Source: JAXLYE01 sp046351595 (GTDB lineage: Bacteria; Myxococcota_A; Polyangia; Palsa-1104; JAEUJZ01). Taken from it: a DNA stretch of 64,000 nucleotides. Under the pieces are notes generated by a model that ran no database searches, had not been told where the DNA came from, and was given only the letters and a program-made list of their open reading frames with translations. The stretch covers positions 1-64,000 of the forward strand of contig JAXLYE010000008.1 of assembly GCA_046351595.1 (NCBI GenBank). Direction: 5' to 3'. Each line of letters begins with the position of its first letter. Positions within the stretch are counted from its first letter, which is position 1. Shown piece by piece: positions 53,302 through 61,175 of the stretch. Made by a program: the position numbers and the translations under genes.

Positions 53302-53879
53302 GGCTCGCCGCGCGTGAAGCGCGCGGGCAGAAACAGGAGCTCGACGAGCAGCTCGATATCTTCAAAGGGCCGCAGCCGGACGCAGTCCCCGGGTTGTGCG
53401 ACGCGGTCGACTCGATAGGAGCCGTCCTGGAGCACCAGAGCCGTCAGCGCTCGGGGCTCCAGCTCCACCAGCCAGAAGAACGGCACGCCAGCCTCGGCAT
53501 ACCCTCGGCGCTTGATGACGGTGTCGCGCTCGGGATCGGACAGGCTGACGATCTCGCCGATCCAGTCCGGCGCGACGTGTATGGGCGCAGTCCGCGGGAT
53601 CTTGGGCAGGCGCGCGCGGCTCCAGCCCGCGAGGTCCGGCTGCGCGTAGAAGACCTCGCCGCCGAGCTGGACCTCGACTTCCAGCCCCAGCCACATCCCC
53701 GCGGACCCCGCGCGCAGCAGAGTCGCGCCGAGCTTGGCCTGCGCGTGGCCGTGTGCGAAGCCGGCAGAGGGCTTTTTCACCACGGCGCCATCGAGGATCT
53801 CGTGGTAGCGCTCCGACTCGGGAATCGCGCGAAGCTTCTCCAGCGCGGCCTGTTCGGCTTCTGTCGGTGGCCGCCTCAT
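53298..53879 (-). CDS. Uma2-family (DUF820) putative endonuclease
   Basis: 193 residues from ATG 53879 (overlaps the upstream stop). Restriction-endonuclease-like fold markers of Uma2: YHEILDGAVVKKPSAGFAHG, LEVEVQLGGEVFYAQPDLAG (acidic metal site), DWIGEIVSLSDPERDTVIKR (E.lSpsT.. with Asp and Lys), then YAEAGVPFFWLVELEPRALT. The family is widespread, frequent in mobile DNA, with nuclease activity presumed. Possibly element defence or maintenance. Confidence 0.85.
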   Translation of the reverse strand: MRRPPTEAEQAALEKLRAIPESERYHEILDGAVVKKPSAGFAHGHAQAKLGATLLRAGSAGMWLGLEVEVQLGGEVFYAQPDLAGWSRARLPKIPRTAPIHVAPDWIGEIVSLSDPERDTVIKRRGYAEAGVPFFWLVELEPRALTALVLQDGSYRVDRVAQPGDCVRLRPFEDIELLVELLFLPARFTRGEP

Positions 53880-54556
53880 GGCTTGCACGCCTTGCGGCCC
53901 GCTTCCCGCGCGGCCAGCAGGATCTGCGCACGCTCCGGATCGTCCCCGGCCAGCTCGGACAGCGCGCCAAAGTTGGCGTCGATCTGAGCAAGGTTGGCAC
54001 CGGGCTCGACGCCCAGGATCTCCCACCAGCGGTCAAGACCCGGAAGCGCGCCGCAGACGGAGGTCTCCGCAACGATGGCCATCGCCTCCGCTACATCCGG
54101 CACGCCTCCGCCGACGATCGGACGGCCATCTTCCCAACACAGCCCGAGCTCCTCGACGTTCATCAGGCGGAGGAACGTCGAGCGGCTCATGGGGTACCTC
54201 GCGGTCTCGATGTACTTGATCGTCGCGTCCGAGAGCTTGGCCTTCCGCCCGAGCGCGACGCGGCTCAAGCCGGCGGCGTTGCGCCGGTCCCGCAGCTTCT
54301 TCCCAAACGCCCGCAGCAGCTCCAGCCAAGCTCCTTCCCGGACATCCGCGCCCCGCTGCAGGTGTCCCGCCATCTCCCGGAGCTGCTGCTCCCACCTCGC
54401 CACCGCCTGCTCGTCCTCGAACGTGAGCGGCAACTCCTTGAGGCGCACGACCTCGATGAGAAGCGCTCGGGCGAGCTCCTGGATCTTCCGAGACGGGCGC
54501 ATGCGGGAATCGCCGGTGATGGGCTTCACCAGCTCCAGACGCAGGGCCGCCCTCAT
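53876..54556 (-). CDS. XRE-type HTH protein with J-like C-terminus
   Basis: 226 residues from ATG 54556 (4-bp overlap). The central HTH is at ~105-145: FGKKLRDRRNAAGLSRVALG, RKAKLSDATIKYIETARY. The C-terminal ~55 residues (WWEILGVEPGANLAQIDANF + GALSELAGDDPERAQILLAA) resemble a J-domain helix pair without the HPD tripeptide. The adjacent gene 54553-55299 has a real J domain, so this looks like a degenerate partner. It is probably a regulator of the element. Confidence 0.65.
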   Translation of the reverse strand: MRAALRLELVKPITGDSRMRPSRKIQELARALLIEVVRLKELPLTFEDEQAVARWEQQLREMAGHLQRGADVREGAWLELLRAFGKKLRDRRNAAGLSRVALGRKAKLSDATIKYIETARYPMSRSTFLRLMNVEELGLCWEDGRPIVGGGVPDVAEAMAIVAETSVCGALPGLDRWWEILGVEPGANLAQIDANFGALSELAGDDPERAQILLAAREAGRKACKP

Positions 54557-55299
54557 GAGCCCCCTCCCTTCAGCTTCTCAGCGTGCGACAGCGCGTCGTC
54601 GCGCATCTGGTTAAGCACGTACATCACTTCCCCGGTGCCACCTTTGTCGGGATGCCAGAGCGCAGCCTTGTCTCGGTAGGCGGCATTGATCGCTACCTCG
54701 GAGGCCCCCGGTTGGAGTCCGAGCACCTGCCAGCAGGAGTGACGCGCGAGCTCCGCCGCCACAGCTCGCTCCGCACCGCCACCGTCCGCGCGCGGTCCCG
54801 TCTCGATGACCGCAGAGAGCGAGGAGCCCAGCCGCGTCAATTCATCGGCTTGAGCGGACAGGCGAGGAGCCGGCGCGGGCAGCGCCAGGTAGCCCTTGAA
54901 GGCTTGCTCCAGCGTGCCGACACCGTAGCGCTCCTGCGCGCGGATCGCCTCGACGTGCAGCGCGATGGCGTGCAGGTTGTGCTCGACCCGGTCCCAGCGG
55001 TCGCAGGCCAGCACCTGCTGCAGCGGCTCGCCGTCGCGGCGCGGCAGCTTGAACCACACCGCGACCCCGCGGTCCGGCGGTTGCGGCTGGTCAGACAGAA
55101 ACCCGCCCTGCTTGCCGGTGCGCAGGTTGGCGGTGAACACGAGCTCCCCAGCACCTAGCAGGCGCAGCTCGCGCATCAGCTCACCGAGCGCCTTGTCGAT
55201 CGAGCGTTTGGGATCAAAACCGCTGCGGTAGCCGCCCGCCTTCGCGCAGCGCGGCCAGCCGAGCGGCCATTTCAGCGGCCTCTCATACTTTGGGAACAT
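54553..55299 (-). CDS. J-domain protein typical of mobile elements
   Basis: 248 residues from ATG 55299 with AAGGAGTAGAG upstream. The N-terminal part (ERPLKWPLGWPRC, ALGELMRELRLLGAGELVFT, GVAVWFKLP, ACDRWDRVEHNLHAIALHVE, GTLEQAFKGYLALP) is a conserved unnamed domain seen with J domains in integrated elements. The C-terminal J domain has CWQVLGLQPGASEVAINAAY and the HPD motif in LWHPDKGG. It probably recruits Hsp70 (DnaK) to an element process such as replication initiation. Confidence 0.8.
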   Translation of the reverse strand: MFPKYERPLKWPLGWPRCAKAGGYRSGFDPKRSIDKALGELMRELRLLGAGELVFTANLRTGKQGGFLSDQPQPPDRGVAVWFKLPRRDGEPLQQVLACDRWDRVEHNLHAIALHVEAIRAQERYGVGTLEQAFKGYLALPAPAPRLSAQADELTRLGSSLSAVIETGPRADGGGAERAVAAELARHSCWQVLGLQPGASEVAINAAYRDKAALWHPDKGGTGEVMYVLNQMRDDALSHAEKLKGGGS

Positions 55300-56131
55300 C
55301 TCTACTCCTTTCCCCTTCCGCCCACGCCGCCGCATCGACCAGCGCCGCGCTCTCGGCGGACAGGCAGTCACTCCAGCTCTCGGGGACCGCGGCCTCGGGC
55401 GACTGCGCGGCGCAGAACAGCGCCGCCAGCGGCAGCACCCGCATCGGCCGCCACTTTCCGAGGAGCGGCGTCAGGTGCTGCAGGGCTGCGCTCAGCAGGA
55501 AGCCGCCGGCCTGGGCGGCATGCAGCGCCAGCACCAGCTCGGGCTGACAGAGCGACAGGTCCAAGGTACGCGCGGCTGCCCAGCAGTACTCGGCCAGGCG
55601 ACGGCGGCTGCGCAGCACGCGCGTGGCGCGGTCCACAGGCAGCCTTTCGATCGCCTGGAGCACAGCCACCTGCACAGCAAGCGGGTCCTGCCCGCTGAGC
55701 CGGACCTCCCGGGAGCGCCCGAAGTGCTCCCTTTCGAGACGCCCTTCCGCGAGCACTGCGAGCTCCTCGGCGCGCCGGTGACACCGCAGGAGCTGCTCGG
55801 CCAAAAAGGCGCCCAGCCCCAGGTGCGTCGGCGCGCGGTAGCTCGCCACGAGGCCGAGCAGCATCAGCGCGGTGGGCAGGGGCTCCGGCCCGAGGGTCGC
55901 GGGGTTGGACTGCGGCCAGCTCGCGAGCCATCGCGGAGCCTCGAACAGTACGCGCACCCACTCGGTCGGCTCCTCCCCGAGCTCGGCGTGGAGCTCCGGC
56001 CGGCGCACGCGCTGCAGCGCCAGAAGCGCCAGCGGCCCGAGCGTCGCCTCCGCGCCGGGCCGCCAGCCACTTGCCCACGCCTCCCCGAACAGCAGCGCCT
56101 TGAGCGCGCTCTCAAGCCTCTGCGCGCGCAC
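55283..56131 (-). CDS. Helical protein of unknown function
   Basis: 282 residues; start inside the end of the KGG gene and stop inside the start of the J-domain gene, so it is coupled on both sides. Alpha-helical, Leu/Ala/Arg-rich (ALMLLGLVASYRAPTHLGLG, LAVQVAVLQAIERLPVDRAT, RLAEYCWAAARTLDLSLCQP). No signature. Conservation of gene order in related elements would be needed to guess its role. Confidence 0.55.
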   Translation of the reverse strand: MRAQRLESALKALLFGEAWASGWRPGAEATLGPLALLALQRVRRPELHAELGEEPTEWVRVLFEAPRWLASWPQSNPATLGPEPLPTALMLLGLVASYRAPTHLGLGAFLAEQLLRCHRRAEELAVLAEGRLEREHFGRSREVRLSGQDPLAVQVAVLQAIERLPVDRATRVLRSRRRLAEYCWAAARTLDLSLCQPELVLALHAAQAGGFLLSAALQHLTPLLGKWRPMRVLPLAALFCAAQSPEAAVPESWSDCLSAESAALVDAAAWAEGERSRDVPKV

Positions 56132-56579
56132 GCTTCCCCCGCTGCTCCCGCCGGTCCCGCGCGCGGCGGCCGCGTTCGATGCCGCCCTTGCGGCCGATGG
56201 CCGCCATGTGCTCGCGATCCTGGGCGGCGGCCGCGCCCCCGCGGCGGCCGGCCCGCTGCGCCTCCTCCGGAGTGAACTGGTGGGCCTTGCCGCTGGCCTG
56301 CGCCGCCAACCCTCCCTTGGAAGCGATGGCCCGGTGCCGCTCCTTCGTCATCACCGCAAAACCGCGGAGCCGACGCTCTGCTTTTCCCTCCTCCAGCACC
56401 TGGTTGACGAACAGCTGCCCTGCGCGTCGTGTCTCAAAATCGAAGCTCGTCTTCCCGCCATCGGCGTCCTCGATCGTGACGACCCACCCTGTACCGGAAA
56501 CATGCCGCGGCCCCTGTAGGTAGGACGACGCTTTGCGGCTCTTGGAGCCCGTGACGGAATCGCCTGCATCAGTTCTCAT
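56112..56579 (-). CDS. KGG-repeat stress-type protein
   Basis: 155 residues from ATG 56579. The N-terminal ~60 residues form a small beta domain (GTGWVVTIEDADGGKTSFDF, LFVNQVLEEGKAERR). The rest carries KGG-type repeats: HRAIASKGGLAAQASGKAHQ, FTPEEAQRAGRRGG, HMAAIGRKGGIERG. Such repeats occur in plant-like/GsiB stress proteins and in element-borne proteins and may bind nucleic acid through basic helices. It overlaps the methyltransferase-like gene stop (56569). Confidence 0.7.
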   Translation of the reverse strand: MRTDAGDSVTGSKSRKASSYLQGPRHVSGTGWVVTIEDADGGKTSFDFETRRAGQLFVNQVLEEGKAERRLRGFAVMTKERHRAIASKGGLAAQASGKAHQFTPEEAQRAGRRGGAAAAQDREHMAAIGRKGGIERGRRARDRREQRGKRARAEA

Positions 56580-57825
56580 GGTCTCGTTCCTCCAGCGGCG
56601 CCCTCTCGTAGAGCGCCCAGTGACGGCTGCCGTAGCGGTAGGGCCAGCGGCCGCGGAGGCGCAGGCCCTTGCCGGCAAGCCAGGCGTCCAGCGCGGCGGC
56701 GTCGTACGAGCGGCGCCACCGCAGCCGGACCTGTTGGTCTGTGGTCGCCCCCATCAGGCGCACGCGCACCGCTCGGTCGATGGCCGTGGATGCGGGCAGG
56801 GCCGACACCCCGGCTTCCGCCCCCAGCTCCGGTGCCTCGCTCAGTCCGCTGACCAGGCGCGCGCCGAGCTGTCGAGCGGACTCTTTGAGCTGCAGCTGCC
56901 ACCAGTCCGCGAGCGCTCGCTCGATGGGATCGGGCGGCTCGGCGCCCGGGCTGACTCGATGCTCGACGATGAGCAGGTCCCCGGGCGCGTGCGTGTACAC
57001 CGCGGCCGCCGTGAGGTCGACCCAGTCGTCGGCCGCCTGATCCAACGCGCCCTGACCGAGCATCACGATCCGACGGAAGTTTGGCCTTCGTTCCGTCGCG
57101 AACAGCGCCTGGGCGGTCGGGATGTCGCGGTAGTCCGCGCACAGCGCAAAGACGCCCAGGCTGCGGCTGTGGACCCCGCCCCGCTGCTGCCGGCCGCGCG
57201 AGGGCGGCGCGAGCACATCGGCCACCGAGCCGACCGCTCGCTCGGCATGAGGGAGCAGGTGCGGGCTCGCATCGAGCAACCAGACGCTCTGCAGGGGTGA
57301 GCGCCCCATCAGCAGCCGCACCAGGTGGGAGACGAGCGCGCCGCGACCGCTGCCGAGGACGACCAGCTCTTCGAGCCCGCCGCCGCGCAGCCTCTCGAGC
57401 TCCGCGACCACGAGCTCGGCCGGCGCCTGCAGCTCGGAGAGCCGGACTTCTTCCGTCGCTGCGCGCAGCGACCACGAGCCTGCATTCGTCGCGCTGACGA
57501 AGGCCCAAGCCCCGTCATAGAGGCCGCCTTCCCGCAGCACGTGCGCGATCGCCTGCGGCACGTGGCTGGGCGAGTAGCGCGGCGCGCGCAGCACCGGCGG
57601 CAGGATGCCGGCCTTCTGATCCTCCTCGGTTGCGAGCTCCTGCAGCACGGCCGCGAGGTGTCTTCGCCGCGGCAGGTGCCGGGCGGCCTCCAGGTTGCTG
57701 ACCGAGCCCCGGCTCACCCGACTGTAGCTGGAGAGCTGGGCCTGGCTCAGGTTCCGAGCGCACCGGTAGCTCTCAATCAGCCGGCCGAGCGGCTGCAGCA
57801 GATGGGCGTGAGGGGGCAACCTCAT
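56569..57825 (-). CDS. XRE HTH fused to methyltransferase-like domain
   Basis: 418 residues from ATG 57825 (ATGA overlap with the upstream stop). N-terminal XRE HTH at ~8-65: LGRLIESYRCARNLSQAQLS, SYSRVSRGSVSNLEAARHLP. The large domain that follows has LEELVVLGSGRGALVSHLVR (motif I-like), QSVWLLDASPHLLPHAERAV (strand 2 acidic), RRIVMLGQGALDQ and GDLLIVEHRVSPGAEPPDP, resembling the EgtD-like (histidine-specific SAM methyltransferase) fold with HTH control. The fusion is unusual; it may be a ligand-sensing repressor derived from an enzyme, or an autoregulated modifying enzyme. Confidence 0.65.
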   Translation of the reverse strand: MRLPPHAHLLQPLGRLIESYRCARNLSQAQLSSYSRVSRGSVSNLEAARHLPRRRHLAAVLQELATEEDQKAGILPPVLRAPRYSPSHVPQAIAHVLREGGLYDGAWAFVSATNAGSWSLRAATEEVRLSELQAPAELVVAELERLRGGGLEELVVLGSGRGALVSHLVRLLMGRSPLQSVWLLDASPHLLPHAERAVGSVADVLAPPSRGRQQRGGVHSRSLGVFALCADYRDIPTAQALFATERRPNFRRIVMLGQGALDQAADDWVDLTAAAVYTHAPGDLLIVEHRVSPGAEPPDPIERALADWWQLQLKESARQLGARLVSGLSEAPELGAEAGVSALPASTAIDRAVRVRLMGATTDQQVRLRWRRSYDAAALDAWLAGKGLRLRGRWPYRYGSRHWALYERAPLEERDHEN

Positions 57826-58337
57826 CGGGTGCCCCGGGCAGCCGCGAGGAACAGAGCCTCGGGCTCGCTCCAGTAGTCCTGTAGTTCCTGGAGGCGCCGC
57901 TGCGGCTCCAGCGCCAACACGGCGAGGTTGCTGACGAGCTCGGCCGACGGGACGCCCGAGCCGGCGCGGAGCCGCGAGAGGTAGCCCTGCGAGAGCCACA
58001 GCAGCTGCTCGAGCTGCCGCTGGCTGATCCAGCGGGGACACAGCGCATCGATGGCGCGCCGCACCCGGCGCTTCAGCACGTCCTCATAGACCGGGTGCAG
58101 CGCGCGCTGCAGCAGCTCCTGGGCCGCGTCATCCAGCCACTCGTGCGAGCAGCGCGGGCAGCGCGGCAGCAGGATGCTCGGCGGCACCTCCAGCGCCGGC
58201 ACGTTGCGGAAGCGCGCCGTGCGACCGACACGCCCTTCGAGCCGGGCTCTCCGGCCGCACCGGGGACACTGCAGCGCGCCCACCCCTTGGACCTGGTTCT
58301 TAGGACTGGGGACTGATTCAGAAGGAAGGCTCTCCAT
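57822..58337 (-). CDS. Zinc-ribbon HTH regulator (MqsA-like architecture)
   Basis: 171 residues. The N-terminal zinc ribbon has two CxxC knuckles (QCPRCGRRARLEG and LLPRCPRCSHEW). An HTH follows at ~110-150 (SQRQLEQLLWLSQGYLSRLR, AGSGVPSAELVSNLAVLALE). This order matches MqsA/HigA-2-like antitoxin-type transcription factors, but no toxin gene precedes it. First gene of the operon, facing the CAAACAY array, so it is a candidate binder of that array. Confidence 0.75.
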   Translation of the reverse strand: MESLPSESVPSPKNQVQGVGALQCPRCGRRARLEGRVGRTARFRNVPALEVPPSILLPRCPRCSHEWLDDAAQELLQRALHPVYEDVLKRRVRRAIDALCPRWISQRQLEQLLWLSQGYLSRLRAGSGVPSAELVSNLAVLALEPQRRLQELQDYWSEPEALFLAAARGTR

Positions 58338-58750
58338 AAGAGCCTTTAAGCGATCCGGGCCGCGGGTTCGTCAATGGGCAAACATGAACTTTTTTCGTCG
58401 CTGACGGGACCAAACATCGCCAAACATCGGGGCAAACATCGGCAAACATGCTCGGCGCATGGAGGAGCCCGCGCAGGCCCGCGCCAAACACGCGGCAAAC
58501 ACGCAGTCAGCGACGGCCCAAACATGGACCCAAACACGGCAAACATGCCCTGTTTGGCGATGTTTGGATCCATGTTTGGATCGCTGTCTCTCGACGGTAG
58601 TGAGGCCCGCGGCCGGCGCTTTGGACGAGGTCCCAATCGCGCAGGTGAGCGTGCTTTCAGTCTTGGCGTCTTGGCCGTCCCGCAGTACCTATGCAGCTAG
58701 AGCTGACCGCTCCCCAGGCGGGCCCCATCCCGCCGCAGAAAGGTACTGCC
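58338..58750. other. Divergent control region containing a heptamer array
   Basis: 413 bp between the minus-strand operon and the XRE-GGDEF gene. Besides the CAAACAY array (58379-58578) it contains the GGDEF gene leader with AAAGG before 58751. No gene is supported. Confidence 0.6.
58379..58578. repeat. Iteron-like CAAACAY heptamer array
   Basis: Ten direct copies of CAAACA(T/C) start at 58379, 58411, 58421, 58433, 58443, 58485, 58496, 58519, 58531 and 58540. Three inverted TGTTTG copies lie at about 58551, 58561 and 58573. Neighbours are mostly 9-12 bp apart, so they face one side of the helix. Many are extended to (C/G)CAAACATCG. Such arrays bind replication initiators, partition proteins or repressors. 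Confidence 0.9.
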
Positions 58751-59944
58751 ATGTCCACAGACCGACGGGACGATGAAGCCCGGCGCTGGGGCTCCCTGCT
58801 GGCCCAGCGCCGCGCAGAGGCGCGCCTGACCCACGAAGCCCTGGCGACGATGTGCGGGGTCTCGCACGCCGCGCTGCGGCGGTGGGAGCGCGGTGAGTGC
58901 GTTCCCTCCGACGAGCGCTGGCCGGCACTTGAGAAGGCGCTGCCTGGCCTGCCGCGGCCGAGCCGCAGCGAGCCCGTCCCCGCGGCCGCGCAGACTTCTG
59001 AGGACGCTCCGTCCGCACAGCCTGCGGAGGACGCCCCCGTCGCGCCGCCGCGCGTGGCGACGCCGGTGGTGGAGGAGCAGGCGCCGCCGCCCGCGCCCCC
59101 GCCGCCGCCGAGCTACGAGGAGCTGGCCGCGCAGGTCGAGCAGCTGCAGCAGCTGGCCACCATCGACCCGCTGACCCAGGTGCGCAACCGCCGTGCCATG
59201 GAGGCGGCGCGGCTCGAGGCGCTCGACGCGGCGCACCGGCGCGGCGAGCCGCTGGCCGTGGCGCTGATCGACATCGACCACTTCAAGAAGATCAACGACA
59301 CCTTCGGCCACCCCGCGGCCGACGGTGTCTTGAAGGCGGTCGCGGCGCGCCTGGGCGGCAGCCTGCGCAAGAACGACTCCTTCGGCCGCTGGGGCGGCGA
59401 GGAGTTCCTGGCCGTGTTCGAGGACGTGCAGCCGCAGCGCGCGCGCGTGCTGGCCGAGCGGATGCGCGGCCTGGTGCAGGAGCTCAACGCCGAGGGCATC
59501 GCCTGCACGATCAGCATCGGCGTCGCGACCTACAGCCCGCCGCGCCGCCGGCTCAAGGACGACTCGGAGGCCCTGCAGCTCGCCGAGCTGCTCACCGAGC
59601 GCGCGGACAAGGCGCTCTACTGGGCGAAGCAGGGCGGCCGCAACCGCGTCGAGCTGTGGAGCAAGGACGCCGAGGAGCAGCGGGCCGCGGCCGCCAAGCG
59701 CGCCGAGCTGGCGCAGGCCGCAACCGCCATGCTGGCAGCGCCGCAGCAGCCGCGATGGTCGCTGCGCCGCGCGGGGCTTGCGGCGGCCGCCATCGGCCTG
59801 TTCCTGTCATCGGCCAGCCTCGGCGGCGAGGGCGGCTGCGGTGGGGGGCCGCCGGTCACGTGCGGTCCGGGCACCTGCAACGATGGAGGGAAGTGCATCC
59901 CCTGCGGCGGCCCGAACGATCCCACGATCGACCCGGGCGGTTGA
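58751..59944 (+). CDS. XRE HTH - GGDEF diguanylate cyclase - TM fusion
   Basis: 397 residues from ATG 58751. N-terminal XRE HTH (~12-50): LLAQRRAEARLTHEALATMC, GVSHAALRRWERGE. A Pro/Ala linker and short coiled coil (YEELAAQVEQLQQLATIDPL) lead into a GGDEF domain: DPLTQVRNRRAMEAA, VALIDIDHFKKINDTFGHPA, active-site RWGGEEFLAVF, with an RxxD inhibitory site (RKND) five residues before it, and ISIGVAT. The C-terminus has one TM helix (AGLAAAAIGLFLSSASLGG) and a Cys/Gly-rich tail (CGPGTCNDGG, CIPCGG). All catalytic residues for cyclic di-GMP synthesis are present. DNA binding, c-di-GMP synthesis and membrane anchoring in one chain is unusual. Confidence 0.88.
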   Translation: MSTDRRDDEARRWGSLLAQRRAEARLTHEALATMCGVSHAALRRWERGECVPSDERWPALEKALPGLPRPSRSEPVPAAAQTSEDAPSAQPAEDAPVAPPRVATPVVEEQAPPPAPPPPPSYEELAAQVEQLQQLATIDPLTQVRNRRAMEAARLEALDAAHRRGEPLAVALIDIDHFKKINDTFGHPAADGVLKAVAARLGGSLRKNDSFGRWGGEEFLAVFEDVQPQRARVLAERMRGLVQELNAEGIACTISIGVATYSPPRRRLKDDSEALQLAELLTERADKALYWAKQGGRNRVELWSKDAEEQRAAAAKRAELAQAATAMLAAPQQPRWSLRRAGLAAAAIGLFLSSASLGGEGGCGGGPPVTCGPGTCNDGGKCIPCGGPNDPTIDPGG

Positions 59945-59946
59945 GC

Positions 59947-60753
59947 TCATCGCACCCGGATTGTCGTCGCCGCGCCGAACACCTCGAACCCACCCGCCTG
60001 ATCGGTGCGGCTGATCGACCGCACGAAGAGTACCCACTGCCCCGGCCCCACCGTCAGCTTGGCCTTGCCTTCGCTGTCGGTTGTTGCGCTGGTACTTGCC
60101 GGCGCCTCAGTCGTCGCTGCGTAGACGCGCGCGCCGGCCAGCGGCTTGCCTTTAAGCAGAACCTGCACCTGCAGCCGGTTGCCGCTCAGCGACATCGGGT
60201 CGGCCAGCGGCACGAGCTCGATGGCCTGCCCCACAGGTCGTGTCACGGCATCCGCCGGCGCCGAAGTCCCGCGGTGCACCAGGAGCTTGAAGAAGGTCTG
60301 CGCGTGCACGTGGACCTGCGCCTCGGTCCCAGGCTGGAACTTGTCCAGCACCGCCTCGGCCGCCAAAAACTCTCGCCAGCGCTCGACGGGCCATTCCAGG
60401 TCGCTCGGTGTCAGGTCGACGCCAACCCAGCCCGGGCTCTGATTGAGTTGCTCCGCCTGAAGCTCGAGAAGCCGCAGATCTTGCTCACGGAGCTTGCTGG
60501 CTAGATCCGTGGTGCCGGCTTGCCCGATGAAGCGCGCGCCCGCCACGTCCGAGCGACGCAGCAACATCACACGATAGAAGCGGCCGGCCCGGGTTCCAGA
60601 TACAACCCGCACCCCCGCGTGCGGCGCTCCCTCGGCAACCGTGTCGAGCTCGAGCCAGCGCACGTGCTGTGCGCGCGCCGAGGTGGTGGCCGGCACGAAG
60701 GCCAGCAGGAACGCCGCGAGGGCGACGACAAGGTTGCGCCGGCTGCGGAACAT
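59947..60753 (-). CDS. Periplasmic DUF4198-like protein
   Basis: 268 residues from ATG 60753, signal peptide LVVALAAFLLAFVPATTSAR. The C-terminal half fits DUF4198/metal-uptake-associated beta domains: TFFKLLVHRG, GQAIELVPLADPMSLSGNRL, VQVLLKGKPLAGARVYAATT, TTDSEGKAKLTVGPGQWVLF. Such proteins accompany nickel/cobalt or other uptake systems; none is adjacent, so the role is open. Convergent with the GGDEF gene, 2 bp apart. Confidence 0.75.
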   Translation of the reverse strand: MFRSRRNLVVALAAFLLAFVPATTSARAQHVRWLELDTVAEGAPHAGVRVVSGTRAGRFYRVMLLRRSDVAGARFIGQAGTTDLASKLREQDLRLLELQAEQLNQSPGWVGVDLTPSDLEWPVERWREFLAAEAVLDKFQPGTEAQVHVHAQTFFKLLVHRGTSAPADAVTRPVGQAIELVPLADPMSLSGNRLQVQVLLKGKPLAGARVYAATTEAPASTSATTDSEGKAKLTVGPGQWVLFVRSISRTDQAGGFEVFGAATTIRVR

Positions 60754-60824
60754 GGGAAGCGGACCATACCCCAGGCCGTGCCGGCTTGGAAGTAGGTCCA
60801 ACGACCCAAGCGCTCAGTCCAAGC

Positions 60825-60937
60825 CCGAGGGGCGCCGCGGTGTGGCGAGCTGACCGCGTCGCCGGGCGGACCCAGCTAGGCGGGGCCCGCGCATCAAGTA
60901 CTTCCCATGTTCCTCGACGCTCGCCGGCGCCCCTCGG
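60825..60937. repeat. CCGAG stem-loop A
   Basis: Arms CCGAGGGGCGCCG (60825-60837) and CGGCGCCCCTCGG (60925-60937), exact over 13 bp, enclosing 87 bp. Related arms recur at 61004-61075 and 61566-61636. Confidence 0.8.
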
Positions 60938-61003
60938 ACGGGAAGATACTCGCTCAATCTGTTCAGTAACTGCAAGTCTGTACAGTGGCCGTCGTCGCTG
61001 TGA

Positions 61004-61075
61004 CCGAGAGGCCGCCGCTACTGGGTTGAGGTGCGGGGGACCTCAGACAGTCCCCGGAACACGGCGGCCTCTCGG
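61004..61075. repeat. CCGAG stem-loop B
   Basis: Arms CCGAGAGGCCGCCG (61004-61017) and CGGCGGCCTCTCGG (61062-61075), exact over 14 bp. The 44-nt loop contains alternative inner stems GAGGT-gcggggg-ACCTC and GGGGAC-ctcaga(c)a-GTCCCC, which are mutually exclusive and could act as a switch. Confidence 0.8.
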
Positions 61076-61175
61076 CGACAACCGGTCTAACGTGAACGGA
61101 TCTGCAGTGCAAGCACTCCGTGCTCTGGCTCGGCCGCGGTGGCGCCGCGGACCTGCTCAGAGGTACAGTGCGCCC

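Larger units (their letters stand above)
60754..61175. other. Intergenic region with two stem-loop elements
   Basis: 422 bp without a supported gene. Holds the two CCGAG-type stem-loops listed at 60825-60937 and 61004-61075 and the promoter regions of 60753 (minus) and 61176 (plus). Confidence 0.5.

Noticed and set aside
58379..58578. Possible CRISPR array
   Set aside because: Repeat units are only 7 bp with 2-5 bp spacers and mixed orientation; no 25-40 bp repeats, unique spacers or cas genes.
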